NCBI GenBank assembly: GCA_017474925.1 | Contig: JAFVGN010000042.1 | Span: 1-64,000, forward strand | DNA: 64,000 nt | Origin: Prevotella sp. | GTDB taxonomy: Bacteria > Bacteroidota > Bacteroidia > Bacteroidales > Bacteroidaceae | Direction: 5' to 3' | Shown: positions 27,570 through 37,463 of the stretch, piece after piece | Layout: each line of letters starts with the position of its first letter | Numbering within the stretch: the stretch's first letter is position 1 | Made by a program: the position numbers and the translations under genes | Notes under the pieces: model-generated | The model's input: only the letters and a program-made list of their open reading frames with translations | The model's database searches: none | Told to the model about the DNA's origin: nothing

Positions 27570-28730
27570 ATGGCACAAAAAAGAGACTACTATGAGGTGC
27601 TTGGCGTAGACAAAAACGCCACAGAAGATCAAATTAAAAAGGCGTACCGCACCATCGCCATTAAATATCATCCTGACCGTAATCCCGGTAACAAAGAAGC
27701 CGAAGAAAAATTCAAGGAAGCTGCTGAGGCCTACGATGTATTGCATGACCCGCAGAAGCGACAGCAATATGACACCTTCGGATTCAGCAGTCCGGGAGGT
27801 TCCGGCGGATTCGGCGGATTCGGTGGAACATCTATGAACATGGACGACATTTTCTCCATGTTTGGCGACATCTTCGGTGGCCATGCAGGCTTTAGTGGTT
27901 TTGGTGGTGGTGGAAAGCGCGGTCCTCAGGTTCATCGTGGTAGCGACCTTCGACTGAAAGTGAGACTATCGCTGGACGAGATTGCCCACGGCGTTACCAA
28001 AAAGTTCAAAGTGCGCAAGGACATCACATGCTCACATTGTCACGGTACTGGTGCCGAGAATGGCAGCACAAATGAAACTTGTCCTACATGCCACGGTTCC
28101 GGCGTCATCACCCATACAACACAAAGCATTTTCGGAATGATGCAGACCCAAGGGGTTTGCCCCACTTGCGACGGTGAAGGCAGCATCATCAAAAACAAAT
28201 GTAGCCACTGCCACGGAACAGGTGTAGAAAAGGGCGAAGAAGTTGTAGAAATCAAAATTCCTGCCGGTGTAGCGGAGGGCATGATTGTCAACGTCCCTGG
28301 AAAAGGCAATGCCGGACAGCACAAAGGTGTTAACGGCGATATACAAGTGTTTATCGAAGAGGAAGAAAACGACACCTTTATTCGTGACGACAACAACTTG
28401 ATATACAATTTGTTGCTTGACTTCCCTACAGCGGCACTTGGCGGTGAAGTTGAAATACCAACCATAGAAGGAACCCGTCTGAAAGTAAAAATGGAACCAG
28501 GAACACAGCCTGGCAAAACCATGCGTCTGCGTGGAAAAGGTCTTCCTGCCGTTCAAGGCTATGGTCGTGGTAATGGCGACTTAGTGGTCAATGTCAGTGT
28601 GTATATCCCCAAGGAATTGTCACGCGAAGAAAAAGAAGCTATAGAAAACTTCCGCAACAGCGACAATTTCAAAGGCGATGTGGCTACAAAGCGAAGCATC
28701 TTCCAAAAATTTAAAAACTACTTCAGTTGA
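27570..28730 (+). CDS. dnaJ: Chaperone protein DnaJ
   Basis: 386 residues. J-domain with the HPD motif (KYHPDRNPG), a Gly/Phe-rich segment (about 75-115), then four zinc-finger repeats [24 protein letters not shown] and CSHCHGTG, and the C-terminal substrate-binding domains ending ENFRNSDNF...FQKFKNYFS. Type I DnaJ, delivers clients to DnaK and stimulates its ATPase. Transcribed with grpE; its TGA directly abuts the folC ATG with no gap. Confidence 0.97.
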   Translation: MAQKRDYYEVLGVDKNATEDQIKKAYRTIAIKYHPDRNPGNKEAEEKFKEAAEAYDVLHDPQKRQQYDTFGFSSPGGSGGFGGFGGTSMNMDDIFSMFGDIFGGHAGFSGFGGGGKRGPQVHRGSDLRLKVRLSLDEIAHGVTKKFKVRKDITCSHCHGTGAENGSTNETCPTCHGSGVITHTTQSIFGMMQTQGVCPTCDGEGSIIKNKCSHCHGTGVEKGEEVVEIKIPAGVAEGMIVNVPGKGNAGQHKGVNGDIQVFIEEEENDTFIRDDNNLIYNLLLDFPTAALGGEVEIPTIEGTRLKVKMEPGTQPGKTMRLRGKGLPAVQGYGRGNGDLVVNVSVYIPKELSREEKEAIENFRNSDNFKGDVATKRSIFQKFKNYFS

Positions 28731-30047
28731 ATGAATTACCAAGAGACCTGCGAGTATCTATACAACCAGCTGCCTATGTTTGAACGGCAAGGGGCATCAG
28801 GCTATAAGGAAGGGCTAAGTAACACACTTGCACTGGACGAACACTTTGGACACCCACACCAGTGCTATGCTACTATCCATGTTGGCGGAACCAACGGTAA
28901 GGGCAGCGTGTCACACACCCTTGCTTCCGTTCTTCAGGAATGTGGTTATCGCGTAGGTCTTTATACGTCACCCCACCTCGTAGACTTCAGTGAACGTATA
29001 CGTATCAACGGAAAAGCTATCAGCGAGGAATACGTGGTTGATTTCGTGGAAAAGGAACGAGCCTTCTTTGAGCCACTCAAGCCATCTTTCTTCGAAATCA
29101 CTACAGCTTTGGCTTTCAAGTATTTCCGTGACAGAGAAGTTGACATTGCCGTCATAGAAGTAGGACTGGGCGGACGATTAGACTGCACCAACATCATCAC
29201 CCCTATTGTTTCCGTTATCACAAATATCAGTTTCGACCATACTCAATTTTTAGGAGACACGTTGGAAAAGATTGCCTCCGAGAAGGCTGGTATAATAAAA
29301 AAAGGCGTACCCGTCATCATCGGAGAGAGCAATAGCGAAACACGCCCTGTTTTCGAAGCCAAAGCAAGGGAGATGTGCACTCCAATAGTGTTTGCCGATG
29401 ATGACCCCATTGTTATAAGTGCAGAATTCAAACCAGAAGGAGGCATCCATTACGTCACAAAGATGTTCGGCGAATTGGACGGTGACCTTGGTGGCTTGTA
29501 CCAACCCAAAAACCTGAATACGGTGATGCATGTGCTGGAAGCATTAGTAAAACAAGGGTTTCTTAGCCAATACGACAACGAGAAAACTCACAAAACATGT
29601 CACTACGAGTTGCAGGAAAGCCTGAAGAACGTTGCTGCTAATACGGGGCTGATGGGACGTTGGCAAATAATCCAGACGTCTCCGCAGGTTATATGTGACA
29701 CCGGCCATAACGTAGGAGGATGGCAATATCTGAGCCAACAACTCAAGGCTATCAGGTGCCATCAACTGCACATTGTATTTGGCATGGTCAACGACAAAGA
29801 TATCAATGGTGTGCTTGAATTGCTTCCTGAGCATGCGATTTATTATTTCACACAACCCCACTCGCCAAGAGCAATGAATGCGACAACTTTGCAGTCCATG
29901 GCAGCCAGAAAGAATCTTTCTGGGAACACCTATCCTACTGTCCGTGAGGCATATAAAGCAGCTAAAAATGCAGCGACAAAGGAGGATTTTATTTTCGTTG
30001 GAGGTTCAAGTTATGTTGTTGGCGATTTCCTCAAAACTTGTATTTAG
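28731..30047 (+). CDS. folC: Folylpolyglutamate synthase / dihydrofolate synthase
   Basis: 438 residues, cytoplasmic, adds Glu to dihydropteroate and folates. Walker-type motif GGTNGKGSVSHTLASVL near residue 50, then GLYTSPHLVDFSERIRING, VIEVGLGGRLDCTNI, ITNISFDHTQFLGDTLEKIA and KAGIIKKGVPVIIGE, all of the Mur-ligase-like family. The C-terminal domain carries DTGHNVGGWQYL. It begins immediately after dnaJ and is probably co-transcribed, an arrangement with no obvious functional link. Confidence 0.93.
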   Translation: MNYQETCEYLYNQLPMFERQGASGYKEGLSNTLALDEHFGHPHQCYATIHVGGTNGKGSVSHTLASVLQECGYRVGLYTSPHLVDFSERIRINGKAISEEYVVDFVEKERAFFEPLKPSFFEITTALAFKYFRDREVDIAVIEVGLGGRLDCTNIITPIVSVITNISFDHTQFLGDTLEKIASEKAGIIKKGVPVIIGESNSETRPVFEAKAREMCTPIVFADDDPIVISAEFKPEGGIHYVTKMFGELDGDLGGLYQPKNLNTVMHVLEALVKQGFLSQYDNEKTHKTCHYELQESLKNVAANTGLMGRWQIIQTSPQVICDTGHNVGGWQYLSQQLKAIRCHQLHIVFGMVNDKDINGVLELLPEHAIYYFTQPHSPRAMNATTLQSMAARKNLSGNTYPTVREAYKAAKNAATKEDFIFVGGSSYVVGDFLKTCI

Positions 30048-30157
30048 TTGTTTTTAACACTCCTGTAAACGTTTTTTTAAAGGTTTCCTTCGTCATTCTC
30101 GTTTTTTTTCGGTTACTTTGCAAATTAGAATTTTAGTAACTAAAAAATCAAACGTAT

Positions 30158-31249
30158 ATGGCTAACACAACGGAAAATGCGAATTTGTGTGGTCTGAATC
30201 GTAAAGATTTCCAGACCACAATTAACGGTAAGAAAACGGATCTCTACATTTTGAAGAACCGCAAAGGTTATGAAGTTGCGATCTCAAATTATGGAGGCGC
30301 TATTGTTGCTATTATGGTCCCAGACAAGGACGGTAACGTGGCCAATGTTATTGAAGGTCATGCCAATATCAAGCAGCTCACCAGCGGTGAAGAACCTTAC
30401 CTCTCCACGCTGATAGGACGCTGGGGCAACCGTATCTGCAAAGGACAGTTCACCCTGAACGGCAAGGACTACCAACTGGCCTTGAACGATGGCCCTAACC
30501 ATCTGCATGGTGGCGCCAAGGGGTTCAATTGTAAGGTTTGGGATGCCCGTCAGATGGGTCCTCGTTCATTGGCACTACACCGCATCTCCTCTTATGGTGA
30601 GGAAGGTTATACTGGCGAGCTCGACGTAACGGTAGAATTCACCTTCACTGATCTCAACGAGTTGGTGATTGAGTATTTGGCAACAACCAACAAGAAAACC
30701 ATTGTCAACTTAACCCACCACGCATTCTTCTCATTGGCAGGTACGGCAGACCCAACTCCAGGAATTGACGACCTGATTTGCGAGATTAATGCAGACTTCT
30801 ATCTTCCTACCGATGACACGGCTATACCTACTGGTGAAATCCTCAAGGTAGCAGGGACACCCTTCGATTTCCGTACGCCAAAATCTATTGGTCAGGAGAT
30901 TGACGCTGACAATGAGCAGATTAAGTTCGGTCATGGCTATGACCACAACTATGTACTGAACAAGAAAGAAGAGGGAGAATTGAGTCTGGCTGCCAAGCTC
31001 ACTGATCCAAAGAGCGGACGCACTCTGGAGTGCTATACCACAGAACCTGGTCTGCAACTCTATACAGGTAACTTCCTTAGTGATTACAAGGGTGCAAACG
31101 GAGCCACATTCCCACATCGTTCTGCAGTTTGTTTAGAGGCACAACACTTCCCCGACACTCCAAATCGTCCTTATTTCCCGTCTGTTGTGCTGAACCCTGG
31201 TCAGCAATATAAGCAAAAGACGATTTACCGTTTCGGCGTTAAACAATAA
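30158..31249 (+). CDS. galM: Aldose 1-epimerase (cytoplasmic mutarotase)
   Basis: Interconverts alpha and beta anomers of galactose/glucose before phosphorylation. 363 residues without signal peptide. Motifs: ISNYGGAIVAIMVPDKDG, GRWGNRICKGQF, GPNHLHGGAKGFN (catalytic His), LTHHAFFSLAG and HGYDHNYVLN, plus a late Glu in LEAQHFPDTPN. It leads a three-gene galactose set with the permease (32-bp gap) and galK. The stretch before it contains TTACTTTG at 30113-30120, a near-match to the -7 consensus. Confidence 0.93.
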   Translation: MANTTENANLCGLNRKDFQTTINGKKTDLYILKNRKGYEVAISNYGGAIVAIMVPDKDGNVANVIEGHANIKQLTSGEEPYLSTLIGRWGNRICKGQFTLNGKDYQLALNDGPNHLHGGAKGFNCKVWDARQMGPRSLALHRISSYGEEGYTGELDVTVEFTFTDLNELVIEYLATTNKKTIVNLTHHAFFSLAGTADPTPGIDDLICEINADFYLPTDDTAIPTGEILKVAGTPFDFRTPKSIGQEIDADNEQIKFGHGYDHNYVLNKKEEGELSLAAKLTDPKSGRTLECYTTEPGLQLYTGNFLSDYKGANGATFPHRSAVCLEAQHFPDTPNRPYFPSVVLNPGQQYKQKTIYRFGVKQ

Positions 31250-31281
31250 AGTTAAGGTGTTATCGCAAGCATTATAAAACT

Positions 31282-32511
31282 ATGCAACAAAATCAAGCAC
31301 AAAACTACACATTTGCACTCATTGTTGTGTTCATCGTATGTTTCCTCATCGGATTCATCACGACAATGAACAACTCCATGATTGACTTCTGCTCGAAGGC
31401 TTTCAACCTGTCAGCCCAGGAAGGACAGTATGTCAATTCCGCTTTCTACGGAGCCTACCTGTTGGCCATTCCTTTCTCGCTGTTGATGAGCAAGATTGGC
31501 TACAAGGCAACCCTCATTCTTGGTTTAGCCGTAGCCGGTATCGGCTTTGTTGTCAACTCATTAGGCATCGACTGGGCTATTGGCGCTAATGTCAGCGTCT
31601 ACGCTATATTCTTGAGTTCCATGTGCCTGGTAGCAATGGGTGTGGTGATGCTACAGAACGTGGCAAATCCTTACGTCATGGTGTTGGGTAAGCCTGAGAG
31701 CAGCGCGTTCCGCATGACGCTGTCGCAGGCATTAAACTCAGTTGCGACGACCGTTGCACCTATTTTTATTACTAGTGTTATCCTGGCAGGAGAGATTCCG
31801 ACTCCCGAGCTGGTGCCCGGCCCCTTCATGGGATTAGGCATCTTCACACTCTTCATCTGTCTGGTGCTGGTTTTCCTAAAGCTGCCGAAGATTGACGAAG
31901 GCGCCCAGAGCAAGGAATTCAACCAGCATCCTGCCGAGAAGAGCACCGTGTTTGCCTATCCTCACGTATGGCTGTGCGCACTGGGCATCTTCATGTATAT
32001 GGGCGTTGAAATCGGCGTCCCCTCCATGCTGCCCTATCGTTTCCAGCTGTTAGGTGAAACCGATAGCAATACCGTAACGAGCTTCCTGGCCTTCTACTGG
32101 GGAGGCATGATGGTGGGCCGTTTCATCGGTGCAGGCATCCTTACCAAGTTCAAGCCCCGCATGGTGCTGTCCTGCTGCGTCAGCCTCGGTGCGCTGTGCA
32201 TCCTGCTGTCACTCTTGTTCTCCAGCAGCATTATCGGTATCTGGTTTATGCTGGCTGCAGGTTTGTTCCATTCTGTCATGTGGCCACTCATCTTCAACCT
32301 GGGTCTGATGCACCTGGGCCGTCACACCAAGGCTGCCTCAGGTATCATCAATACCGGTGTTATCGGCGCAGCAGTTCTGATGCCCATCATGGGAGCCGTA
32401 GTCGATATTACAGGTGTCATCTTAGCCATGTGCATCATGTTCGTTTATTATGCTTACATCTTCTGGTTCTGCAACTGGGGTAGTTACATCGGCTTAGAAG
32501 ACAGAAAGTAA
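31282..32511 (+). CDS. gluP: Sugar MFS permease, glucose/galactose (GluP/FucP) type
   Basis: 409 residues with about twelve transmembrane helices. The N-terminus FALIVVFIVCFLIGFITTMNNSMIDF and the loop LMSKIGYKATLILGL are typical of the FucP/GluP branch of proton-coupled sugar importers, followed by MLQNVANPYVMVLG and the second-half loop FIGAGILTKFKPRMVLS. Its position between galM and galK argues for galactose or glucose as substrate; fucose is an alternative within the family. No signal for separate transcription is visible. Confidence 0.9.
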   Translation: MQQNQAQNYTFALIVVFIVCFLIGFITTMNNSMIDFCSKAFNLSAQEGQYVNSAFYGAYLLAIPFSLLMSKIGYKATLILGLAVAGIGFVVNSLGIDWAIGANVSVYAIFLSSMCLVAMGVVMLQNVANPYVMVLGKPESSAFRMTLSQALNSVATTVAPIFITSVILAGEIPTPELVPGPFMGLGIFTLFICLVLVFLKLPKIDEGAQSKEFNQHPAEKSTVFAYPHVWLCALGIFMYMGVEIGVPSMLPYRFQLLGETDSNTVTSFLAFYWGGMMVGRFIGAGILTKFKPRMVLSCCVSLGALCILLSLLFSSSIIGIWFMLAAGLFHSVMWPLIFNLGLMHLGRHTKAASGIINTGVIGAAVLMPIMGAVVDITGVILAMCIMFVYYAYIFWFCNWGSYIGLEDRK

Positions 32512-32549
32512 GAAATCATACTATTATATACTAAACTACATTTACATTT

Positions 32550-33716
32550 ATGATGGAAATTGAATTTGTAAGAAGCCGATTCATCAAGCATTTTGACGGA
32601 AAGACTGGAAATGTTTATGCCTCTCCTGGCCGTATTAATCTCATCGGCGAACATACCGACTACAATGGCGGCTTTGTATTCCCAGGCGCTGTTGACAAGG
32701 GTATTATGGCCGAGATACGCGCCAATGGCACAGAAGATACCGTCATGGCCTATGCCATTGACTTGAAAGACCGTGTCGACTTCAAACTCAGCGATCCCAA
32801 CGGTCCCCGCGCCTCATGGGCTCGTTATATTTATGGTATAGCACTGGAAATGACAAAGTTGGGCGTTCCTGTCAAAGGATTTAACATTGCCTTTGCCGGA
32901 GACGTTCCCCTCGGTGCTGGCATGTCTTCAAGCGCAGCAATGGAGAGTTGCATCGCCTTCGGACTTAACGACATATTCGGTGATAATCAAGTAAGCCAAT
33001 GGGATATGGTACTGGCTGGCCAGGCAACCGAGCATAACTACTGTGGGGTCAACTGCGGCATCATGGATCAATTTGCTTCTGTGTTCGGTAAGGCAGGCTG
33101 CCTGATGCGCCTCGACTGCCGTAGCCGTGAGTTCCAGTATTTCCCGTTCAAACCAGATGGTTATCGTTTAGTACTGCTTGACTCCGTCGTCAAGCACCAG
33201 TTAGCAGGCTCACCATATAATGACCGCCGCAACTCCTGCGAGAACGTTGTCAAGCACATTCAGGCCAAGCATCCTGATTGTAAGTTCGAGACTTTGCGCG
33301 ACTGTACGTGGGAACAGCTTGATGAAGTTCGTTCCGAGGTTGGCGAAGAGGACTACAAGCGTGCCAAATTCGTGCTTGGTGAGAAAGACCGTGTGCTGGC
33401 AGTCTGCGATGCCCTCAACGATGGCGACTACGAAAAGGTTGGCGAAATGATGTACCAAACTCATGAAGGACTGTCCAAAGACTATGAGGTCAGTTGTGAA
33501 GAGCTTGATTTCCTCAATCAGATTGCCAAGGACAATGGAGTTACGGGCTCCCGTATCATGGGCGGCGGCTTCGGTGGCTGTACCATCAACTTGGTCCGTA
33601 ACGACCTCTATAAGCAGTTTATTGCCGACGCCAAGAAGCGCTTCAATGAAAAGTACGGTCACGAACCGAAAGTCTACGACGTCGTAATTGGTGACGGATC
33701 ACGCAAGGTGTGCTAA
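32550..33716 (+). CDS. galK: Galactokinase
   Basis: 388 residues; phosphorylates alpha-D-galactose with ATP, entering the Leloir pathway. GHMP-kinase signatures: SPGRINLIGEHTDYNGG (motif 1 and galactose binding), PLGAGMSSSAAMESCIAFGL (ATP loop) and GSRIMGGGFGGCTINL (motif 3). VNCGIMDQFASVFGKAG contains the catalytic Asp. ATG 32550 is followed by a second ATG at 32553. No galT or galE is nearby. A terminator follows at 33785-33824. Confidence 0.96.
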   Translation: MMEIEFVRSRFIKHFDGKTGNVYASPGRINLIGEHTDYNGGFVFPGAVDKGIMAEIRANGTEDTVMAYAIDLKDRVDFKLSDPNGPRASWARYIYGIALEMTKLGVPVKGFNIAFAGDVPLGAGMSSSAAMESCIAFGLNDIFGDNQVSQWDMVLAGQATEHNYCGVNCGIMDQFASVFGKAGCLMRLDCRSREFQYFPFKPDGYRLVLLDSVVKHQLAGSPYNDRRNSCENVVKHIQAKHPDCKFETLRDCTWEQLDEVRSEVGEEDYKRAKFVLGEKDRVLAVCDALNDGDYEKVGEMMYQTHEGLSKDYEVSCEELDFLNQIAKDNGVTGSRIMGGGFGGCTINLVRNDLYKQFIADAKKRFNEKYGHEPKVYDVVIGDGSRKVC

Positions 33717-33784
33717 TCCTTAATACATTTTAAGCTCAATTCCATCATCGTTTTCACTGATGTGGAATAATTCTTAAAAATGTG

Positions 33785-33824
33785 TAAAAAAGCACTGGGA
33801 TAGAAAATTCTCAGTGTTTTTTTA
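33785..33824 (+). terminator. Terminator between galK and the arabinose operon
   Basis: AAAAAGCACTGGGA and TCTCAGTGTTTTTTT pair around a short A-rich loop, with one mismatch and a strong T-run. The A-run on the other side allows use in both directions. Confidence 0.6.
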
Positions 33825-33843
33825 TGGTTATTATGGAAATAAT

Positions 33844-33857
33844 GTGTAATTTTACAC
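33844..33857. promoter_or_regulatory. Candidate operator/promoter of the arabinose operon
   Basis: A perfect dyad GTGTAA-TT-TTACAC covers a -7-like TAATTTTA. A second copy of the half-site AATGTGTAA lies at 33779-33787, 62 bp upstream. The operon encodes its own AraR, so this is the natural place for its operator; binding is inferred only. Confidence 0.4.
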
Positions 33858-33893
33858 CCTAATTTAAAACTAACTAAAAACAATTCTTATACA

Positions 33894-35069
33894 ATGAGTA
33901 ACATGAAGAATTATTTTGCAGGTATGACAGTAGCTGTAGCACTGTTGTCTGCATGTGCATCTGGTGAGCAGAAGGCACTGACGGTATCAGGTCTTGACCC
34001 TGCCAAGTTTGACACTCTCATCAATGAGAAACCTGTCAAGCTCTACACCCTGAAAAATGCCAATGGCATGGAAGTATGCATTACAAACTATGGTGGCCGC
34101 GTAGTCAGCTTGGTTGTTCCCGACAAGGACGGCAAATCCACTGATGTGGTCTTGGGCTTCGACAACATCGCCCAATATGCTGACACACTGAACTCTCCTA
34201 CTGACTATGGTTCAAGCGTAGGTCGTTATGCTAACCGCATCAAGGAAGCAACATTCACGCTGAACGACAGCACCTATTACCTAAAGAAGAACGACGGTCC
34301 CAACTGTCTGCACGGTGGTGGCACCACAGGTTGGATGAATCAAGTATATACAGCCGAACAAATTGGCGACTCCATCCTGAAGCTGACCATTGTGGCAGAA
34401 GATGGAGAAAACGGATTCCCCGGCAAAGTAAAAGCCATCACCACCTATACCGTCACTTCTGATAACACTCTGGACATCACTTGGGAGGCTGAAACCGATG
34501 AACCGACCATTATCAATCAAACCAATCATAACTATTATAACCTGAGCGGCAACTTCACCGAGCCTGGTTATGACATGGTGCTTTATGTGAATGCAGACAA
34601 CTTCACACCTTCCGATAAGCTGTACATACCCACTGGTGAAATCAAGCCAGTAGATGGTACTCCCATGGATTTCCGCACACCCCATGCCATCGGCGACAGC
34701 ATCAAGTCACAGTTCGATCAGATTCAGAATGCCTCTGGTTACGACCACAACTGGTGCCTCAACACCTATAAGGACGGCAAGGGTGACGACACGCAGGTCT
34801 GCGCAAGTCTCTACTCTCCCAAGACAGGTATCTTCATGGAGATGTACACAAACGAGCCCGGCGTTCAAGTATATAGTGGTAATTTCCAAGGTGTTGGCAA
34901 CGAGGTGAACATCCAGCACAAGCACGGTCCTTATCCTCAGCATGTCAGCGTCTGCTTAGAGAGCCAGAAGTTCCCCGATAGTCCTAACAAGAAAGACTGG
35001 GTACAGCCTGTTCTCAATCCAGGCGAGAAGTATTTCAGCCATGCAGCCTACAAATTCTCTATCAAGTAA
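33894..35069 (+). CDS. galM2: Secreted (lipoprotein) aldose 1-epimerase, arabinose operon mutarotase
   Basis: 391 residues. Unlike the galM at 30158 it has an N-terminal signal: MKNYFAGMTVAVALLSACAS (from the internal Met at 33903) with a lipobox ending in Cys. The mutarotase domain follows: ITNYGGRVVSLVVPDKDG, GRYANRIKEATFTLN, GPNCLHGGGTTGW, NQTNHNYYNLSG, and GYDHNWCLN. A periplasmic mutarotase next to a sodium symporter would supply the anomer the transporter takes. It is the first gene of the ara operon, 22 bp before the symporter. Confidence 0.9.
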   Translation: MSNMKNYFAGMTVAVALLSACASGEQKALTVSGLDPAKFDTLINEKPVKLYTLKNANGMEVCITNYGGRVVSLVVPDKDGKSTDVVLGFDNIAQYADTLNSPTDYGSSVGRYANRIKEATFTLNDSTYYLKKNDGPNCLHGGGTTGWMNQVYTAEQIGDSILKLTIVAEDGENGFPGKVKAITTYTVTSDNTLDITWEAETDEPTIINQTNHNYYNLSGNFTEPGYDMVLYVNADNFTPSDKLYIPTGEIKPVDGTPMDFRTPHAIGDSIKSQFDQIQNASGYDHNWCLNTYKDGKGDDTQVCASLYSPKTGIFMEMYTNEPGVQVYSGNFQGVGNEVNIQHKHGPYPQHVSVCLESQKFPDSPNKKDWVQPVLNPGEKYFSHAAYKFSIK

Positions 35070-35091
35070 TTAATAAACAAAAAAACATATT

Positions 35092-36771
35092 ATGGCAATA
35101 TTAGACTGGATCGTCATTGGCGTTTTCTGCTGTGCGTTGATTGGCGTTGTAGTTTGGGTCGTCTCACAGAAGAACGACAACTCGGCAGACTATTTCTTAG
35201 GTGGTAAAGATGCTACATGGGTAGCTATCGGTGCAAGTATCTTTGCTTCAAACATTGGTTCCGAACACCTCATCGGACTGGCAGGTGCCGGTGCTTCTTC
35301 CGGTATGGCTATGGCCCACTGGGAGATTCAAGGATGGATGATTCTGATTCTCGGCTGGGTGTTCGTTCCCTTTTATACCCGAAGTATGGTATACACGATG
35401 CCAGAATTTCTGGAGCGTCGATTCAACAAGCAGTCACGCACCATTCTGTCTGTTATTTCTCTGATATCCTATGTACTTACTAAGGTGGCCGTCACGGTTT
35501 ATGCCGGTGGTCTCGTATTCCAGCAGGTCTTTGGTATCAAGGAACTCTGGGGCATCGATTTCTTCTGGATTGCCGCTATCGGACTGGTGGTCATCACCGC
35601 TCTTTATACTGTTTTCGGTGGTATGAAAAGCGTGCTTTATACCAGCGTACTCCAGACACCTATCCTGCTGCTGGGCTCACTCATCATCCTCGTATTAGGC
35701 CTCAAAGCCCTTGGTGGCTGGGATGAGATGATGGCAACCTGTTCTATCCAGACGGTCAACGAATATGGCGACCACATGACAAACCTGATGCGTGACCTAC
35801 GCGATCCTCAGTATCCTTGGCTCGGCGCACTGGTGGGTTCTGCCGTCATCGGTTTCTGGTACTGGTGTACCGACCAGTTTATCGTACAACGTGTGCTCTC
35901 TGGCAAAGACGAGAAAGAAAGCCGCCGTGGTACCATCTTCGGTGCTTACCTGAAACTCTGTCCCGTATTCTTGTTCCTTATTCCCGGAATGATTGCCTAC
36001 GCAATGAGTACCAAGGGTATCACACTGCCAAACGGTGAAGTATTCGTCCTGTCAACACCCGACGCTGCCTTCCCCACCCTTGTGGCAAAAATCCTGCCTG
36101 CCGGTGTGAAAGGTCTGGTGGTCTGCGGTATTCTGGCTGCCCTCATGTCGTCACTGGCCTCTCTGTTCAACTCTTCAGCCATGCTGTTCACCATCGACTT
36201 CTGGAAGCGCCTGAAGCCTGAGACTCCTGAGAAGCAGCTTGTACGCATCGGCCAAGTGGCTACTGTGGTCATTGTCGTCCTCGGCATCCTCTGGATTCCC
36301 ATCATGCGCTCAGTAGGTGATGTGCTCTACAACTACTTGCAGGACGTTCAGTCGGTACTTGCTCCCGGCATTGCCTCTGCCTTCCTATTGGGTATCTGCT
36401 GGAAACGAGCATCTACAGAAGGTGGTATGTGGGGTCTGCTCTCCGGCATCATCATCGGTCTGACACGTCTGGGCGCCAAGGTTTACTATAGTAATGCCGT
36501 TGATGCTCCCGACAGCTGGTTCAAGGCTGTATTCTTCGACTTCAACTGGCTCTACTTCTGTGGTGTCATGCTTGTTGTCTGCTGTCTGATAGTTATCATC
36601 GTATCACTGCTCACGAAGGCTCCTGACGAACAAAAGATCCAGGGTCTCGTCTTTGGTACGTCGACTCCTGAGCAGCGTGCTGCTACGCGTGCATCTTGGA
36701 ATAAGTGGGATATTATCCATAGCTTCATCATCCTTGGCATCACAGTCGCCTTCTACATCTATTTCTGGTAA
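35092..36771 (+). CDS. sglT: Sodium/sugar symporter, SGLT/SSS family (likely arabinose)
   Basis: 559 residues with about 14 transmembrane helices. Family motifs include ADYFLGGKDATWVAIGASIFASNIGSEHL (core: GASIFASNIGSEHLIG), GWVFVPFYTRSMVYTMPEFL and the sodium-site region of helix 8, CGILAALMSSLASLFNSSAML. It imports a monosaccharide with sodium. Position inside the arabinose operon, in the order galM2-symporter-araR-araD-araA-araB, matches the operon described in Bacteroides thetaiotaomicron and supports L-arabinose. Confidence 0.88.
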   Translation: MAILDWIVIGVFCCALIGVVVWVVSQKNDNSADYFLGGKDATWVAIGASIFASNIGSEHLIGLAGAGASSGMAMAHWEIQGWMILILGWVFVPFYTRSMVYTMPEFLERRFNKQSRTILSVISLISYVLTKVAVTVYAGGLVFQQVFGIKELWGIDFFWIAAIGLVVITALYTVFGGMKSVLYTSVLQTPILLLGSLIILVLGLKALGGWDEMMATCSIQTVNEYGDHMTNLMRDLRDPQYPWLGALVGSAVIGFWYWCTDQFIVQRVLSGKDEKESRRGTIFGAYLKLCPVFLFLIPGMIAYAMSTKGITLPNGEVFVLSTPDAAFPTLVAKILPAGVKGLVVCGILAALMSSLASLFNSSAMLFTIDFWKRLKPETPEKQLVRIGQVATVVIVVLGILWIPIMRSVGDVLYNYLQDVQSVLAPGIASAFLLGICWKRASTEGGMWGLLSGIIIGLTRLGAKVYYSNAVDAPDSWFKAVFFDFNWLYFCGVMLVVCCLIVIIVSLLTKAPDEQKIQGLVFGTSTPEQRAATRASWNKWDIIHSFIILGITVAFYIYFW

Positions 36772-36779
36772 ACGCCCAA

Positions 36780-37457
36780 ATGACATCATTTTATTTTGAG
36801 CATCAGAAAATCTTCTTAGCCGTCGATTGCATCATCTTCGGTTTTGATGACAACAAGCTAAAGATACTTATCGGTCGCCGGCAAATGGATCCTGGCCGTG
36901 GCGAATGGAGCCTCTACGGAGGTTTCGTTCGCAACGACGAGAGCATAGACGAGGCTGCCGACCGCACTCTCTATCAGCTGACGGGTATGCGCAATGTCTA
37001 TATGCGTCAGGTGGGAGCATTCGGCAGCGTCAAACGCGACCCAGGCGAGCGGGTGGTATCAATTGCCTACTATGCCCTCATCAATGTCAAGGACTACGAT
37101 GAGCATCTGCTGAAAGAGCATCAGGTTGAATGGGTTAACGTTGACGAAATGCCACATCTCTATTCCGACCACAACGTGATGGTGGAGAAAGCGCGCAAAC
37201 TCATGCGCCAGAAGATGCATACCGAACCCGTAGGTTTCGAGCTCCTTCCCGACCTGTTCACGCTGACGCAACTCCAGCGACTGTATGAAGCAGTGAAAGG
37301 TGAGGAAGTCGATAAACGCAATTTCCGTAAGCGTATCAAGGACATGGACTTCATCGAAAAAACCGACCTCATCGACAAGGAGAGTTCTAAGCGTGGTGCC
37401 GCCTTCTATCGCTTCAATAAAAAAGTATATTCATTAGAACCCAATTTTAAACTGTAG
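36780..37457 (+). CDS. araR: Nudix-type transcriptional regulator of arabinose use (AraR)
   Basis: 225 residues: a Nudix-fold sensor (about 10-150) and a C-terminal winged helix (about 155-225, TLTQLQRLYEAVKGEEVDKRNFRKRIKDMDF in core form LQRLYEAVKGEEVDKRNFRK). The Nudix box GFVRNDESIDEAADRTLYQL keeps Gly, the first Glu and Arg but replaces the catalytic Glu residues of REUxEE with Thr, Gln and Leu, so it should bind a ligand rather than hydrolyse. This fits the known Bacteroidetes AraR, which responds to L-arabinose. It sits inside the operon it probably controls, 8 bp after the symporter and 6 bp before araD. Confidence 0.9.
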   Translation: MTSFYFEHQKIFLAVDCIIFGFDDNKLKILIGRRQMDPGRGEWSLYGGFVRNDESIDEAADRTLYQLTGMRNVYMRQVGAFGSVKRDPGERVVSIAYYALINVKDYDEHLLKEHQVEWVNVDEMPHLYSDHNVMVEKARKLMRQKMHTEPVGFELLPDLFTLTQLQRLYEAVKGEEVDKRNFRKRIKDMDFIEKTDLIDKESSKRGAAFYRFNKKVYSLEPNFKL

Positions 37458-37463
37458 AACATT

